Below the pieces are notes generated by a model, which was given only the letters and a program-made list of their open reading frames with translations, did no database searches and was not told the DNA's origin. Both the position numbers and the translations under genes were made by a program. From Cyanobacteria bacterium SBLK (GTDB taxonomy: Bacteria; Cyanobacteriota; Cyanobacteriia; Cyanobacteriales; Spirulinaceae), in the NCBI GenBank assembly GCA_017746715.1, contig JAGHZQ010000047.1, forward strand, positions 62,001 through 126,000: a stretch of DNA of 64,000 nucleotides, read 5' to 3'. Shown one piece after another: positions 36,163 through 45,459 of the stretch. The first letter of the stretch is position 1; each line of letters starts with the position of its first letter.

Positions 36163-36200
36163 GCAATTCAGTCATCACCCGAGTTTTATGACTGAATTGC
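36163..36200. repeat. Perfect 13-bp hairpin within the tnpB remnant
   Basis: GCAATTCAGTCAT (36163-36175) and its exact complement (36188-36200) enclose a 12-base loop. Neither strand continues into a T tract, so it is not an obvious terminator. Confidence 0.7.
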
Positions 36201-36240
36201 GATTGAAGACTTCAACATCAAGGGACTGGCAAGAACTTGA
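36164..36240 (+). pseudogene. Small internal tnpB fragment
   Basis: One frame reads HHPSFYD, a stop, then IAIEDFNIKGLART and a second stop. This aligns with YDLISVEDLNIKGLART around the second catalytic residue (Glu) of the intact TnpB at 29366. It is about 25 codons long with an in-frame stop. Nothing else of a tnpB gene is recognisable around it. Confidence 0.6.
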
Positions 36241-36332
36241 CTGAAACGCCCGACAGCAGTGAGGACAAACCATTACAATGGCAAAATTTGTCCGCGAGTT
36301 TCGATCGCCGAGAACCGATCTCCATTCAAGTT

Positions 36333-38192
36333 TTAAAGTTTTGCTCCGCATTCAGGACAAAATTTATTGGTCGTGGGATTTTTTGCCCCGCAACTGCTGC
36401 AATAAATCAAGCCGATCGCGGCATCCACCTTATCTTTTTTCGGCAATCCCAACATCTGGGAGTTGGTTTTTCCGGGGGCGATCATGGGATAGCAATTTTC
36501 ATCGCGGGTCACGCGAGCATCCACGAGAACGGGACCATTGTGAGCTAGCATGGCTGCGATCGCTTCCTTTAACTCCGAGCGATCGCTCACCAGAATGCCT
36601 TTGACTCCAAACGCCTCGGCCAGTTTCACAAAATCCGGCATTCCCGCTTCCATATTAGAGGAAGAATAACGCTCCCCAAAGAAAGTTTGCTGCCACTGGC
36701 GAACCATTCCTTGCCAGCCATTGTTAATAATCACTGTTTTAGCAGCAATGCCATATTGTGCGAGGGTTGCCAATTCTTGCAGATTCATCTGAAAGCTGGC
36801 ATCGCCGCTAATGCAAATGACCTCTTCTTCCGGCAAGGCTACTTTAACCCCCATCGCTGCGGGCATTCCATATCCCATCGTTCCCAGTCCCGAACTGGAA
36901 ATCCAACGCCGGGGACCGTAATTGATAAACTGTGCCGCCCACATTTGATGCTGTCCCACATCGGTGGTGAAATAAGCATGGGGGGCTTGCTGGCCGATTT
37001 CCACGATGACCTCCTGCGGGGAAAGGCTATCGGCATGGTGCGGTACGACGAGAGGATACTCCTTGCGCCAATGAGCAATTCTCTCCAACCATACTCGCGT
37101 CCTTTCTGGGTTTGCCTCGAGTCCTAATTCGGCAATGCGATCGAGCATCTGCGTTAAGACCACCTTCACATCTCCCACGATGGGCACTTGCGGTGCTCGA
37201 TTTTTGCCCACTTCTGCCGGATCGATGTCGATATGAATGACTTTAGCTTTTGAGGCAAATTGGTCGAGTTTTCCCGTGACGCGATCGTCAAATCTCGCCC
37301 CGATCGCGATTAACAAATCGCACTCGCTCACGGCAAAATTTGCATAAGCGGTGCCGTGCATTCCTAACATGCCTACGGCAAGAGGATGATTTTCATCAAA
37401 TGCCCCTAACCCCATTAACGTCGTCGTCACCGGGATAGAAAAATGTTCGGCGACTCGGGCGAGCTGTCGGTGCGCCCCGGCTGCGATCGCCCCTCCTCCC
37501 ACGTACATAAGGGGACGCTCGGCCCTTTGCATTAATTTCAAGGCCGCATTAATCTGTCTGGGATTGCCCTTGACCGTCGGCCGAAAGCCTTGTAGTTTTA
37601 CCGCTCCCGGTTCTACGGGAATATAATCGAATTCCTCTAACCCCACGTCTTTCGGGACGTCGATCAGTACTGGACCCGGACGACCGGAACTGGCAATATG
37701 AAACGCTTCTGCGACAATCTTCGCCATATCTTCCGGGTGGCGGACGACGTAGGAATTTTTCACGATTGGGAGGGTAATCCCCCAAATATCAGTTTCTTGG
37801 AAGGCATCGGAGCCGATTGCCCCCCGTGCCACTTGTCCGGTCACGGCCACTAAGGGAATGGAGTCGAGATGCGCGGTGGCAATCCCCGTGACTAAATTCG
37901 TGGCCCCGGGACCCGAAGTTGCAAAACACACGCCAACTTGCCCCATTGCCCGAGCGTAACCGTCTGCTGCATGGGATGCTCCCTGTTCGTGCCTGACGAG
38001 AATATGTTGCAGGTCTCCCCTCGCTTCAGCGCGATAGAGCTCATCGTAGATGGGCAGAATTGCTCCCCCCGGATAGCCAAAAATGTGCTTGACTCCGTGA
38101 CGGATGAGGCTATCGATCAGGGCATATGCTCCCGTGCGGCGCATGGGAGTCGGGGCGGTTTGAGAGGTTGGAGATATGCTGGAAGAAACCAC
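36333..38192 (-). CDS. ilvB: Acetolactate synthase large subunit with C-terminal zinc ribbon
   Basis: IlvB makes acetolactate or acetohydroxybutyrate from pyruvate (and 2-oxobutyrate), the first common step of branched-chain amino-acid synthesis, using thiamine diphosphate and FAD. Motifs are [15 protein letters not shown], the catalytic Glu in [29 protein letters not shown], and the thiamine motif [19 protein letters not shown]. It reads about 619 residues from the GTG at 38192 ([11 protein letters not shown]), chosen by analogy with the start position in other cyanobacteria; a TTG at 38207 is possible. After the usual end (LGLPKK) it carries an extra Cys4 zinc ribbon, [20 protein letters not shown]. 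The small subunit ilvN is not in the window. It is divergent from psbU. Confidence 0.93.
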   Translation of the reverse strand: MVSSSISPTSQTAPTPMRRTGAYALIDSLIRHGVKHIFGYPGGAILPIYDELYRAEARGDLQHILVRHEQGASHAADGYARAMGQVGVCFATSGPGATNLVTGIATAHLDSIPLVAVTGQVARGAIGSDAFQETDIWGITLPIVKNSYVVRHPEDMAKIVAEAFHIASSGRPGPVLIDVPKDVGLEEFDYIPVEPGAVKLQGFRPTVKGNPRQINAALKLMQRAERPLMYVGGGAIAAGAHRQLARVAEHFSIPVTTTLMGLGAFDENHPLAVGMLGMHGTAYANFAVSECDLLIAIGARFDDRVTGKLDQFASKAKVIHIDIDPAEVGKNRAPQVPIVGDVKVVLTQMLDRIAELGLEANPERTRVWLERIAHWRKEYPLVVPHHADSLSPQEVIVEIGQQAPHAYFTTDVGQHQMWAAQFINYGPRRWISSSGLGTMGYGMPAAMGVKVALPEEEVICISGDASFQMNLQELATLAQYGIAAKTVIINNGWQGMVRQWQQTFFGERYSSSNMEAGMPDFVKLAEAFGVKGILVSDRSELKEAIAAMLAHNGPVLVDARVTRDENCYPMIAPGKTNSQMLGLPKKDKVDAAIGLIYCSSCGAKNPTTNKFCPECGAKL

Positions 38193-38491
38193 TATTTTTT
38201 TGACCAACTAGACTTTATTTCGATTTTATTTCGATAAATTTTGCACGTTAGCCGAGATCGGCTATTTCTTAACACTACATTCTCTAGAAAAAAATATAAA
38301 TATCTACCCTATTATAAATTTTTGTAAAAGTCAAGATTTCGCGATCTTCTCTGCTGTCATTTCCTTGGCCTTGATTCATTCAACAGATAACTGCCAATTG
38401 AATCGCCGATCGCTGATAAGATGAGAATTAGAACACAAAACTTTAAAAATTTCTTTTTCTTTTGTTTGAGCGCCTTGCTGAGGAGGATTTG

Positions 38492-38914
38492 ATGAAAAAT
38501 GTATTTCGCGTTCTCGCGATCGCCCTATTCGCGTTCGCCTGTTGGATTTCTGGAGGACAGCAAGAAACTTTAGCCGTTTCTTTTCCTCAATTCACGCGGA
38601 TAAATACCCCCATATTGGCACAACTTCGCAATGAAGCAGACTCGATGCTGAATACGGAGTTCGGTCAAAAAATTGACTTAAATAATACCAATGTTCGAGG
38701 ATTTCGCGGGTTGCCGGGATTTTATCCCACTCTGGCCACTAAAATTGTCGGAAATGCCCCTTATAAAGCAGTTGAGGACGTGCTCGGAATTCCGGGCTTG
38801 TCGGAAAGTCAAAAGCAACGCTTGCAAGCGAATTTAGAGAATTTCACTGTCGTTCAAAGTGCTGATGTCTTTACTCAAGGGGACGATCGCCTCAACAATG
38901 GAATTTACGATTAA
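38492..38914 (+). CDS. psbU: Photosystem II 12-kDa extrinsic protein
   Basis: PsbU binds the lumenal side of photosystem II and stabilises the oxygen-evolving manganese cluster. From the ATG at 38492, preceded by AGGAGGAT, it encodes 140 residues. A signal peptide (VFRVLAIALFAFACWISGG) is followed by a mature part with IDLNNTNVRGFRGLPGFYP, TLATKIVGNAPYKAVEDVL, GIPGLS and FTVVQ, the helix-hairpin-helix-like fold of PsbU. The upstream codons of the longer frame (from 38462) precede the ribosome-binding site and are not translated. Confidence 0.95.
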   Translation: MKNVFRVLAIALFAFACWISGGQQETLAVSFPQFTRINTPILAQLRNEADSMLNTEFGQKIDLNNTNVRGFRGLPGFYPTLATKIVGNAPYKAVEDVLGIPGLSESQKQRLQANLENFTVVQSADVFTQGDDRLNNGIYD

Positions 38915-39282
38915 TCTAACGCTTTACTCGATCTTATTTGAGAATTCACTCTGACGTAAAGGAAGGGTGTTTTTTTTGAGCGCTCGTCCATGAGACCCAA
39001 AAAAATGAAGCCAGAATATTGGAGCGATCGTGTATGTATTTTTACGCAAAGTACCAATAGGGTGGTGATATCTCCCAATTTTTGTAAACACCGTTACCCA
39101 ATATTAAAAAATATATCAATTTTACTGGGTTGACAGAATGTAACTTCTACGATCGCCAGCATTCGAGATGAATAAACAAAAACGATTGCATCCTGCAAGG
39201 GAGCATTCAAAGAGGAAAATGCTCGCATTTTTAAATTAAAGGGTCGAGCGAGGGGATTATTTTATTAATTTAACGAGTGAAC
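38915..39282. other. Intergenic region, psbU to 39283
   Basis: This 368-bp A/T-rich spacer lies between convergent genes. I see no ORF, RNA gene or strong hairpin. Confidence 0.5.
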
Positions 39283-39591
39283 CTAACGGGTGCCGCTCCC
39301 TTGGGTTCCCGTCCCCGAGCCATCGGTTCCGGGCTTGTCGCGATCGGGAGAGGTAAATCCTTGATAGATATATAATCGAGCGAGTTCTGAGTTCGCATCC
39401 ACTTTCTGTAGAGATTCTGTCTTTAAAGATTCAATGGGTCGCACTGAAGAATTCTTGCTCTGTGCTTGGGCGTGCGTTTGGGCAACTGCCTCACAAGCGA
39501 CAAACAGCGAAAGCTGCAAGCTGACTCCGATAGCCAAACGGGCGACCAAACCCATATCTACCGTATCCATAAAATGCAGAGAAGTCTTCAT
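39283..39591 (-). CDS. Small exported protein of unknown function
   Basis: From the ATG at 39591 this gives 102 residues. The N-terminus has a signal-peptide-like helix (VARLAIGVSLQLSLFVACEAVAQ), followed by a polar region and a Gly/Thr/Ser-rich tail (GTDGSGTGTQGSGTR). The frame is open to 39675. No domain is recognised. The signal peptide makes it a credible gene, but evidence is thin. Confidence 0.5.
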   Translation of the reverse strand: MKTSLHFMDTVDMGLVARLAIGVSLQLSLFVACEAVAQTHAQAQSKNSSVRPIESLKTESLQKVDANSELARLYIYQGFTSPDRDKPGTDGSGTGTQGSGTR

Positions 39592-39771
39592 AACCCTAAC
39601 AAGACTGGATCTTGTTTTTGATTCATTACTATAAGTATATTCACGGCTGTGCAAAATAGCACGCCAATTATTCATATTTTTTTCATGAATTTTCCTTATC
39701 CACTGGAAAAGCTAATTTTTTTTAAAAAATTATAATATTAGTTTATATATTACAGGAGTCTTTCAGTAAGA

Positions 39772-41952
39772 TTACCGATCGCTCGATTCGATTTGTGTCG
39801 GGGAAAATCCGGAGCGATCGCCGTGTTTGACTTTATACATAGCGCGATCGGCAAGAGAAATCAAAATTTCTTCCGTACTGCCATCTTGAGGGTAAACGCT
39901 ACTGCCAATACTAACGGTAACAAAAATGCGATGTTGCTCTAAGAGAAAAGAGCTCGATAGGGTTTGGGAAATTTTGCGGGCAACAATTTCAACATCTTCG
40001 GGTTTCTTGATCCCTGGAAGAAGAACCGTAAATTCATCTCCTCCCAACCGAGCGACGAGATCGCTATCCCGCAGACAATTCTTAATGCGTTCGGCAACAG
40101 CCTGAAGGAGTAAATCTCCACCTTGATGGCCGAGGCTATCATTCACTTGCTTAAAACTATCGAGATCCAAATACAATAATCCCACGAGACGCTTGTTTTC
40201 TTTTGCCCATGCTAAAAACGTTTGAAAACTTTCATAAAAGCCCTTGCGGTTGGCCAAACCCGTGAGGGAATCCGTATAGGCTAAATGATGCAAGCGATCG
40301 TGAGTGCGTTTGAGTTCGGCATTGGAACGGCTCAGTTCTTCGGTGGTTCGCCTCAACTCCTCTTCAATTTTCTTGCGTTCGGTAATGTCGCGGATGACAC
40401 CGATTAAAAAAATATTGCCCGCTGCATCCTGATGCAAAGAGCGCTTGGTTGCCGTTAAATAGGTTCTGCCTTGGCGATCGGTCAATTTTTCTTCATTTTC
40501 TCGGGGAGTTTGATGGTGAAAAACCCATTCATCTTGCTGGTGAAAGACTTCTACCTCGGTCGGATGAAAAATATCGGCATCGGTTTTGTGAAGCAATTGC
40601 TCCAAAGGATAGCCGCTAAAATCGCAAAAGGATTGGTTGAGAACGATCCAACGGCGATCGCGGTCTTTGACGAAAATCGGATCGGGAATATTATCAATGG
40701 TGGATTTTAAAAATTCTGTCGATCGCTTGAGTTCTTCTTCTCGATAGGCCAAATGACCGGTTAAAATACTGGCAGCTCCGCCCAAGCCCAGCAAAGTGGG
40801 AACCGTAGGAATCCACCATCCCCATAAAAATGCACCGTAAGCCCCGCCGAGCAGAACCATCGTCCCGCCCAATAATGCCGCACTCAGGTAAAGGGGAGAC
40901 GAGCGCAATTGCAAAACCATGGTGGCCCCCAAACTCGACCAAAATAAAATCCACAGCCACTCGATCGCATCGGGCCACACTTTAATAATCGGACGGCGAT
41001 CGAGGGCGGCCCCGAGAATATAACTGATAAAATTAGCATGCAGCTCTACTCCATAAATTGGAGAAATCGAGCCGAAAGGATTGGTACTGTGGGGAATGTA
41101 CACTAAATCTTTCAAACTCGGTGCTGTCGAACCGATAACAATGATGCGATCGCGAATGCGATCGGGAGAAATGCTGCCTTCAAGCACGTCCGAGAAGGAG
41201 ACTTTTGGAAAAGCATCGGGGTGGCGAAAATTGACCAAGACTTGATAGCCACCATCATCGGCCCGCACGTATGCGCCATCATCGGCCGTGAGAAAGGGGA
41301 AGGTCGCGGATTTCAAGTTAAGATAATTGGGATTGATGGGAGAGGGTTGCGCTTTGATGTCTCGGGCTTGCAAGTAAAGCAAGGCCAAGCGCAAAGCAAA
41401 ACTGATATGTTCTTGTCCGTTTTCGTAGGCATAAAACAGGCTGCGACGAACGCGACCATCCGCATCGGGAAAGACATTATTAAAACCAATCGCCTCTTCT
41501 GGCAACGACGCGGGGGGATTAATGCCACTCCCTTTGCTATCTGCTAATTTTTCAATGGCGACAAAATAAGGAATATTTGCCATGGTCTCTTGTAAGAGAT
41601 CGTGGCCGGGTTCGACAGGAAGATCGCGATAAATATCCAAGCCGATCGCGTGAGGTCGAGCTTCGCTTAATTTTTGCAGGAGTTCGGCTAAAACGCGATC
41701 GGGAATTGGCCAAGTCCCGATTTTTTGAATGTCCTCTTCGTCGATTGTCACGATTAAAACGCGCTCTTCTGGAGATTCGGCAGGGCGCAAGCGAAACAGT
41801 TGATCGAACGCCGCCCATTCCCACGTTTGCAATATCCCCGTCCATCGCACGAGAATCACGCAACCCGCCACTCCAAACGAAGCCCAACAAAAGGCTTGCT
41901 TTGGCTGCCACCAAGACCAAAGGGATCTCAATTGAGAGCGGAAATCAGACAT
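39772..41952 (-). CDS. CHASE2-PAS-GGDEF diguanylate cyclase
   Basis: The 726-residue protein has an N-terminal membrane helix (residues about 20-40) and an extracytoplasmic CHASE2 sensor at about 45-330 (RVLIVTIDEEDIQKIG, RPHAIGLDIYRDLPVEPG, DRIIVIGSTAPSLKD). Three membrane helices follow, at about 335-400, then a PAS domain (STIDNIPDPIFVKDRDRRW) and a GGDEF domain near the C-terminus. The active-site motif LGGDEF is intact. The product-inhibition site RxxD (RDSD) lies five residues before it, so it should make cyclic di-GMP from two GTP and be feedback controlled. No EAL domain is present. It lies downstream of the VKOR gene on the same strand. Confidence 0.93.
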   Translation of the reverse strand: MSDFRSQLRSLWSWWQPKQAFCWASFGVAGCVILVRWTGILQTWEWAAFDQLFRLRPAESPEERVLIVTIDEEDIQKIGTWPIPDRVLAELLQKLSEARPHAIGLDIYRDLPVEPGHDLLQETMANIPYFVAIEKLADSKGSGINPPASLPEEAIGFNNVFPDADGRVRRSLFYAYENGQEHISFALRLALLYLQARDIKAQPSPINPNYLNLKSATFPFLTADDGAYVRADDGGYQVLVNFRHPDAFPKVSFSDVLEGSISPDRIRDRIIVIGSTAPSLKDLVYIPHSTNPFGSISPIYGVELHANFISYILGAALDRRPIIKVWPDAIEWLWILFWSSLGATMVLQLRSSPLYLSAALLGGTMVLLGGAYGAFLWGWWIPTVPTLLGLGGAASILTGHLAYREEELKRSTEFLKSTIDNIPDPIFVKDRDRRWIVLNQSFCDFSGYPLEQLLHKTDADIFHPTEVEVFHQQDEWVFHHQTPRENEEKLTDRQGRTYLTATKRSLHQDAAGNIFLIGVIRDITERKKIEEELRRTTEELSRSNAELKRTHDRLHHLAYTDSLTGLANRKGFYESFQTFLAWAKENKRLVGLLYLDLDSFKQVNDSLGHQGGDLLLQAVAERIKNCLRDSDLVARLGGDEFTVLLPGIKKPEDVEIVARKISQTLSSSFLLEQHRIFVTVSIGSSVYPQDGSTEEILISLADRAMYKVKHGDRSGFSPTQIESSDR

Positions 41953-42083
41953 ATACGATCGCGCGAACTAGCAAAGAAGGTGCAAAGGAAAGTTGAGAAA
42001 ATTTTTATTTCCCTTCTTTCCTTTTTACTGTCTTCTCTAAAGAACCTGCCAATAGAAACACAACGATCGCTCAAGAAAATCTT

Positions 42084-43064
42084 TTATCTTGTTGGAAGAG
42101 CGTATTGAAATTCTGTCGAACCTTCATAGTTGGATAATTCGGCTAGTTCTTCTAAGGAAAGCCGTCCGGGTTGCAATTGACCGTCAATTTCCCAGCTGGG
42201 ATAGGAACGAACGCCAGCCGCTTGGCAGGCTTGCGGTTGTGCGTTTTCTCCGTCTGCTTCGCATTCGATATAGTTGACTTCTGCAAAGGCTTCTTTACCA
42301 AAGAGTGCTTTTTGCTCGTAACAATGAGGACACCAGTAAGCACCATACATTTTAATCTCATTTTCACTTAAATGCTGGGCGAGAGCAATTTCGCCTTCTC
42401 CAGATTTTGTGGGAATTTTCCAGCCTTTGCCGGGGATCATTTCGCTGGGTCTATGGGGAGGAACGGGAATTTTTCCATCGGCAAAAGCAGGATCGTTGAG
42501 GGGTGAATAAATGCCCAACGTTCCCATAAAAGTAATAAAAGCAACAATAACACTGGTAAAAACAATTTGACCGCTATCCTCCCACTCGCGCCCGAAAACG
42601 GTTAGTAAAAATAGACTGAGGGAAAATAAGGCGGAACCGATGCAATAATAACAAACGGCTTGAATTTTACCAAAGAGGACGTACATTAAATAACCGCTAA
42701 ATACCATCATGGCAGTGGAGCCAATCAACAAAAATAAACCCGTCCAATGGTCTAATTTATTGCGAAGGTCGCGATTATTTTCCGGATTGATAATGTAGGG
42801 AGAAAGGGCAAAAACTATCATGGCCAGATAGGCTAACAGGCCGAAGAGGGAGAGAGGCTGACCGAAAACCGTTGCATAGGGACTCGAGAGCACATCCGTG
42901 CAACTTCCCTCTGTGGCACTGGCGTTGACCGCGCAGCCGACTTCTCCCCCCGCGAGTTTGGTAATGGTTAAATAAGCCGTCAGCACTGCGCCCATCGTGG
43001 CGATCGCTCCGATAATCAATCGCGAGTAGCGATGAATCCAAGGAATAGAACGTTTTCTTCGCAT
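42084..43064 (-). CDS. VKOR-thioredoxin fusion (copy 1), thiol oxidase
   Basis: The 326-residue protein combines a vitamin K epoxide reductase domain (four to five helices, residues 1-205) with a thioredoxin-like domain. VKOR landmarks are the loop cysteines in GEVGCAVNASATEGSCTDVL and the CxxC active site VCYYCIGSALFS. The thioredoxin part has MYGAYWCPHCYEQK. In cyanobacteria such fusions (LtoA-like) oxidise lumenal and periplasmic protein thiols and pass electrons to quinone, aiding disulfide formation, including in photosystem II. The ATG at 43064 is directly preceded by the TTATTGG heptamer repeat. A paralogue lies 144 bp upstream at 43209-44174. Confidence 0.92.
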   Translation of the reverse strand: MRRKRSIPWIHRYSRLIIGAIATMGAVLTAYLTITKLAGGEVGCAVNASATEGSCTDVLSSPYATVFGQPLSLFGLLAYLAMIVFALSPYIINPENNRDLRNKLDHWTGLFLLIGSTAMMVFSGYLMYVLFGKIQAVCYYCIGSALFSLSLFLLTVFGREWEDSGQIVFTSVIVAFITFMGTLGIYSPLNDPAFADGKIPVPPHRPSEMIPGKGWKIPTKSGEGEIALAQHLSENEIKMYGAYWCPHCYEQKALFGKEAFAEVNYIECEADGENAQPQACQAAGVRSYPSWEIDGQLQPGRLSLEELAELSNYEGSTEFQYALPTR

Positions 43065-43066
43065 TT

Positions 43067-43098
43067 TTATTGGTTATTGGTTATTGGTTATTTGTTGG
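43067..43098 (-). repeat. TTATTGG heptamer repeat before VKOR copy 1
   Basis: Three perfect TTATTGG copies and a fourth variant occupy 43067-43098, ending three bases from the ATG at 43064. On the coding strand it reads as repeated CCAATAA, the same family as at 7057 and 13737. Confidence 0.8.
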
Positions 43099-43208
43099 TT
43101 TGCGATTCTCCTTTTATCCTTCCCTCTGGTTCTCCCTTCTTGGGAGGGGTTGAGGGTAGGGAGGGGTTGGGGTTGGGTTTACTCTTTACTCGTTCCTCTT
43201 TCCTCCCA

Positions 43209-44174
43209 CTATTTTAATCCGGGGATAATATACTTGAAGTCCTGCGATCCTTCATAGCCGGATAACTGCGCCAATTTTTCTAAAGTTTGAATGCCTTCAT
43301 GGAGTTCGCCGTTAATTTCCCACGTGGGAAAGGAGTGAATTTCTTTGGCTTGGCAGAGGGCGGTTTGGGACTTTTTGCCCTTGCGATCGCATTCCACGTA
43401 GTCGATCTGGGCAAAGGCTTGTTTGCCCAATAGGAGTTTTTGTTCGCCGCAATGGGGACACCAATAAGCACCGTACATTTTTACGCCAGTTTCCTTTAAA
43501 TGTCGGGCGAGGGCAAGTTCTGAAGGGGTCGATGTCGTGGCTATCTCCCAACCGATACCGGGTTTGGGAGCGGATTTGAGGGCAGGGATAGGAATGCGCC
43601 CGTCGATCGGAGCGGGGGGCGTTTCGTTGGCATAAACGCCTAATGTTCCCACCACTGTAACGATCGCGACAATCAGTCCGGTAAAGATGACTTGTCCCCA
43701 ATCTTCCCAAAGACGACCGAATAGCGTTAATAAAAACAAACTCAGAGAACATATTGCCGAGGTCAAACAGTAGGGACAAAAAACGTGAAGTTCGAAGGCA
43801 AGAATATAAATCAAATAACTGCTCGTGGCAGTCATTCCCGTCGCGCCAATTAATAAGAAATTCCAAGTCCAATTTTCGAGGCGATCGCGTTGGGATTTTT
43901 CCTCTAGGGGCAGGACAATAGGAACAAATGCCGATACTGCCATCAGGAAATAAGCGGCAACTCCGTAAAGGGAGAGAGGCAATCCGAAAACTGTTGCATA
44001 AGAACTGGATAGGGCAATATTACAGCCGTCTCCACCCGCCAAGCAAAGGGCCGGATTCCCCGTGAGTTTGATCAGAGTGAGGTAAGAAGTGAGTGTCAGT
44101 CCTAATAAGGCGATCGCGCCGATGAGCCAGCGCGATTTTTGGTAAATCCAAGGAAGAGAATGATTGCGATTCAT
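43209..44174 (-). CDS. VKOR-thioredoxin fusion (copy 2)
   Basis: This 321-residue paralogue of the downstream gene has the same architecture: VKOR domain with loop cysteines in ALCLAGGDGCNIAL, active site FCPYCLTSAICSLS, and thioredoxin-like domain with MYGAYWCPHCGEQK. The active-site residues are intact. The two copies are diverged enough to be long separated, and may serve different partner proteins. It starts 48 bp downstream of btpA, so btpA and this gene may share a transcript. Confidence 0.91.
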   Translation of the reverse strand: MNRNHSLPWIYQKSRWLIGAIALLGLTLTSYLTLIKLTGNPALCLAGGDGCNIALSSSYATVFGLPLSLYGVAAYFLMAVSAFVPIVLPLEEKSQRDRLENWTWNFLLIGATGMTATSSYLIYILAFELHVFCPYCLTSAICSLSLFLLTLFGRLWEDWGQVIFTGLIVAIVTVVGTLGVYANETPPAPIDGRIPIPALKSAPKPGIGWEIATTSTPSELALARHLKETGVKMYGAYWCPHCGEQKLLLGKQAFAQIDYVECDRKGKKSQTALCQAKEIHSFPTWEINGELHEGIQTLEKLAQLSGYEGSQDFKYIIPGLK

Positions 44175-44222
44175 GAGTTCGACTGGAAATTATTACGCTG
44201 TAGGGTATTTTAAACCTGTATT

Positions 44223-45065
44223 TTAAATTGTTACTTTCGGATTAACGGTCATTTCCTCTGGGGCGATCGCGGTTTCTCGGACGGCTTCTACGAAGGATTG
44301 AACGCGAATGGGATCGATGGGTTCTTCGATGCGTCCGTTGCGTTTCAGAGAACTGGCAACGATTACGCCGTCAGCTGCTTGCATTAACGTGCCGATATTA
44401 TCCCAATCCGCGCCGCTACCGATAAATATTGGCGTGCCTTTGGCTGCATTGGCTGCCAGTTCCAAATCTTCCAAACTGGGGGGGCTTCCCGTCGCCCAAC
44501 CCGAAAGAATGATGGCATCGGCTAAGCCCCGTTCGATGGTATCTTGAACGGCAACGGTCAGATTGGGCGTTCCTAACGCTCTGGCGTGTTTGACCAAAAC
44601 ATCGGCAAAAATAGCTACGTCACTGCCCAATTCCCGACGATAGCGCAACAGTTCCCACGCATTTCCCTCAATGATGCCCTGATCCGTTGCCATGGCTCCC
44701 GTGAGAACATTGACGCGAATGAATTGACAGCCGCAAATCGACGCGATCGCCATGGCACTTTTTCCATCGTTTCGCAAGACGTTAATACCGACGGGTAGCA
44801 TAATAAGATTCAGCAAGCGCTGAACGATCGAGGTCATGGCGCTAACTGTTGCCGGATCGACGCAATCTTTGGCAAAGGGCGCATCGAAAAAATTTTCTAT
44901 AATAATTCCATCGACCCCACCCGCAGCAAGGGCAGTTGCTTCTTGTTCGGCGCGATCGATAACTTTGTTTAAATCTCCATTCCACCGAGGAGAAGTCGGC
45001 AAGGGCAGCAGATGAACGACACCGATAACGGGGTTGGGGGTTGAGAAGATTTTCTTTAAGTCCAC
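44223..45065 (-). CDS. btpA: Photosystem I biogenesis protein BtpA
   Basis: The 280-residue protein is a TIM-barrel member of the BtpA/SgcQ family. Landmarks are VIGVVHLLPLPTSPRW at the N-terminus, VDGIIIENFFDAPF, LPVGINVLRNDG and a C-terminal GTPIFIGSGADWDNIGTL. In Synechocystis BtpA is a peripheral thylakoid protein needed for stable accumulation of photosystem I reaction-centre proteins. It begins at the ATG at 45065. It lies upstream of the VKOR fusions on the same strand, a context linking photosystem assembly with lumenal redox. Confidence 0.92.
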   Translation of the reverse strand: MDLKKIFSTPNPVIGVVHLLPLPTSPRWNGDLNKVIDRAEQEATALAAGGVDGIIIENFFDAPFAKDCVDPATVSAMTSIVQRLLNLIMLPVGINVLRNDGKSAMAIASICGCQFIRVNVLTGAMATDQGIIEGNAWELLRYRRELGSDVAIFADVLVKHARALGTPNLTVAVQDTIERGLADAIILSGWATGSPPSLEDLELAANAAKGTPIFIGSGADWDNIGTLMQAADGVIVASSLKRNGRIEEPIDPIRVQSFVEAVRETAIAPEEMTVNPKVTI

Positions 45066-45301
45066 TCTTATTTTGCTCGAAATCCTATGAGCGTGTCGTT
45101 CCCATTAGTCTACAATAGGGGCGTAATAATTCGTAACAAACGAAATAAAGCCTATAGACCCGAAAACGGACATAGACCTTATTGAATCAGAAAACGAGCG
45201 ACAAACTCAAATCAGCAGCTTAACTCTCGCTCTGCCTCTGCTGGACGATCGATGTCTGGCTCATTATATTGGTAAATTTGTACCTATTCGGAGTCAATTT
45301 A

Positions 45302-45418
45302 ACAAAGAGGGTATCAATATTGGCAAAAAGAACAATCAAGGGTTTGTTCAATCTAGCGATCGCCACCCAAATCAAAGAAGAAAAACACGGCGACGCGATC
45401 GCCTGCCACCAAGAATGA
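45302..45418 (+). pseudogene. Scrap of a histidine-kinase ATPase C-terminus
   Basis: One frame reads TKRVSILAKRTIKGLFNLAI, then ATQIKEEKHGDAIACHQE, and stops at 45418. It aligns with the ends of the large kinases at 48311 and 53832: TKRV, KGTGLGMAIA, IIEEKH, AIACQ. Nothing upstream in the spacer encodes the rest of a kinase. The spacer 45066-45459 holds no other recognisable gene. Confidence 0.6.
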
Positions 45419-45459
45419 AGCAAAAGGACGGAATTGGCGATCGCATTTCCTCAAAACAA

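Noticed and set aside
36237..36548. 103-codon plus-strand frame after the tnpB scrap
   Set aside because: Most of it is antisense to the zinc ribbon and end of ilvB; no similarity to TnpB C-termini could be seen.
39283..39345. QGSGTR ending as a PatS-like signalling peptide
   Set aside because: The heterocyst inhibitor motif is RGSGR; this tail does not contain it, and it belongs to a longer secreted protein.
45220..45423. Minus-strand 67-codon frame in the btpA-usp spacer
   Set aside because: It runs antisense to the kinase-tail scrap, which explains why the frame is open; no ribosome site or domain.
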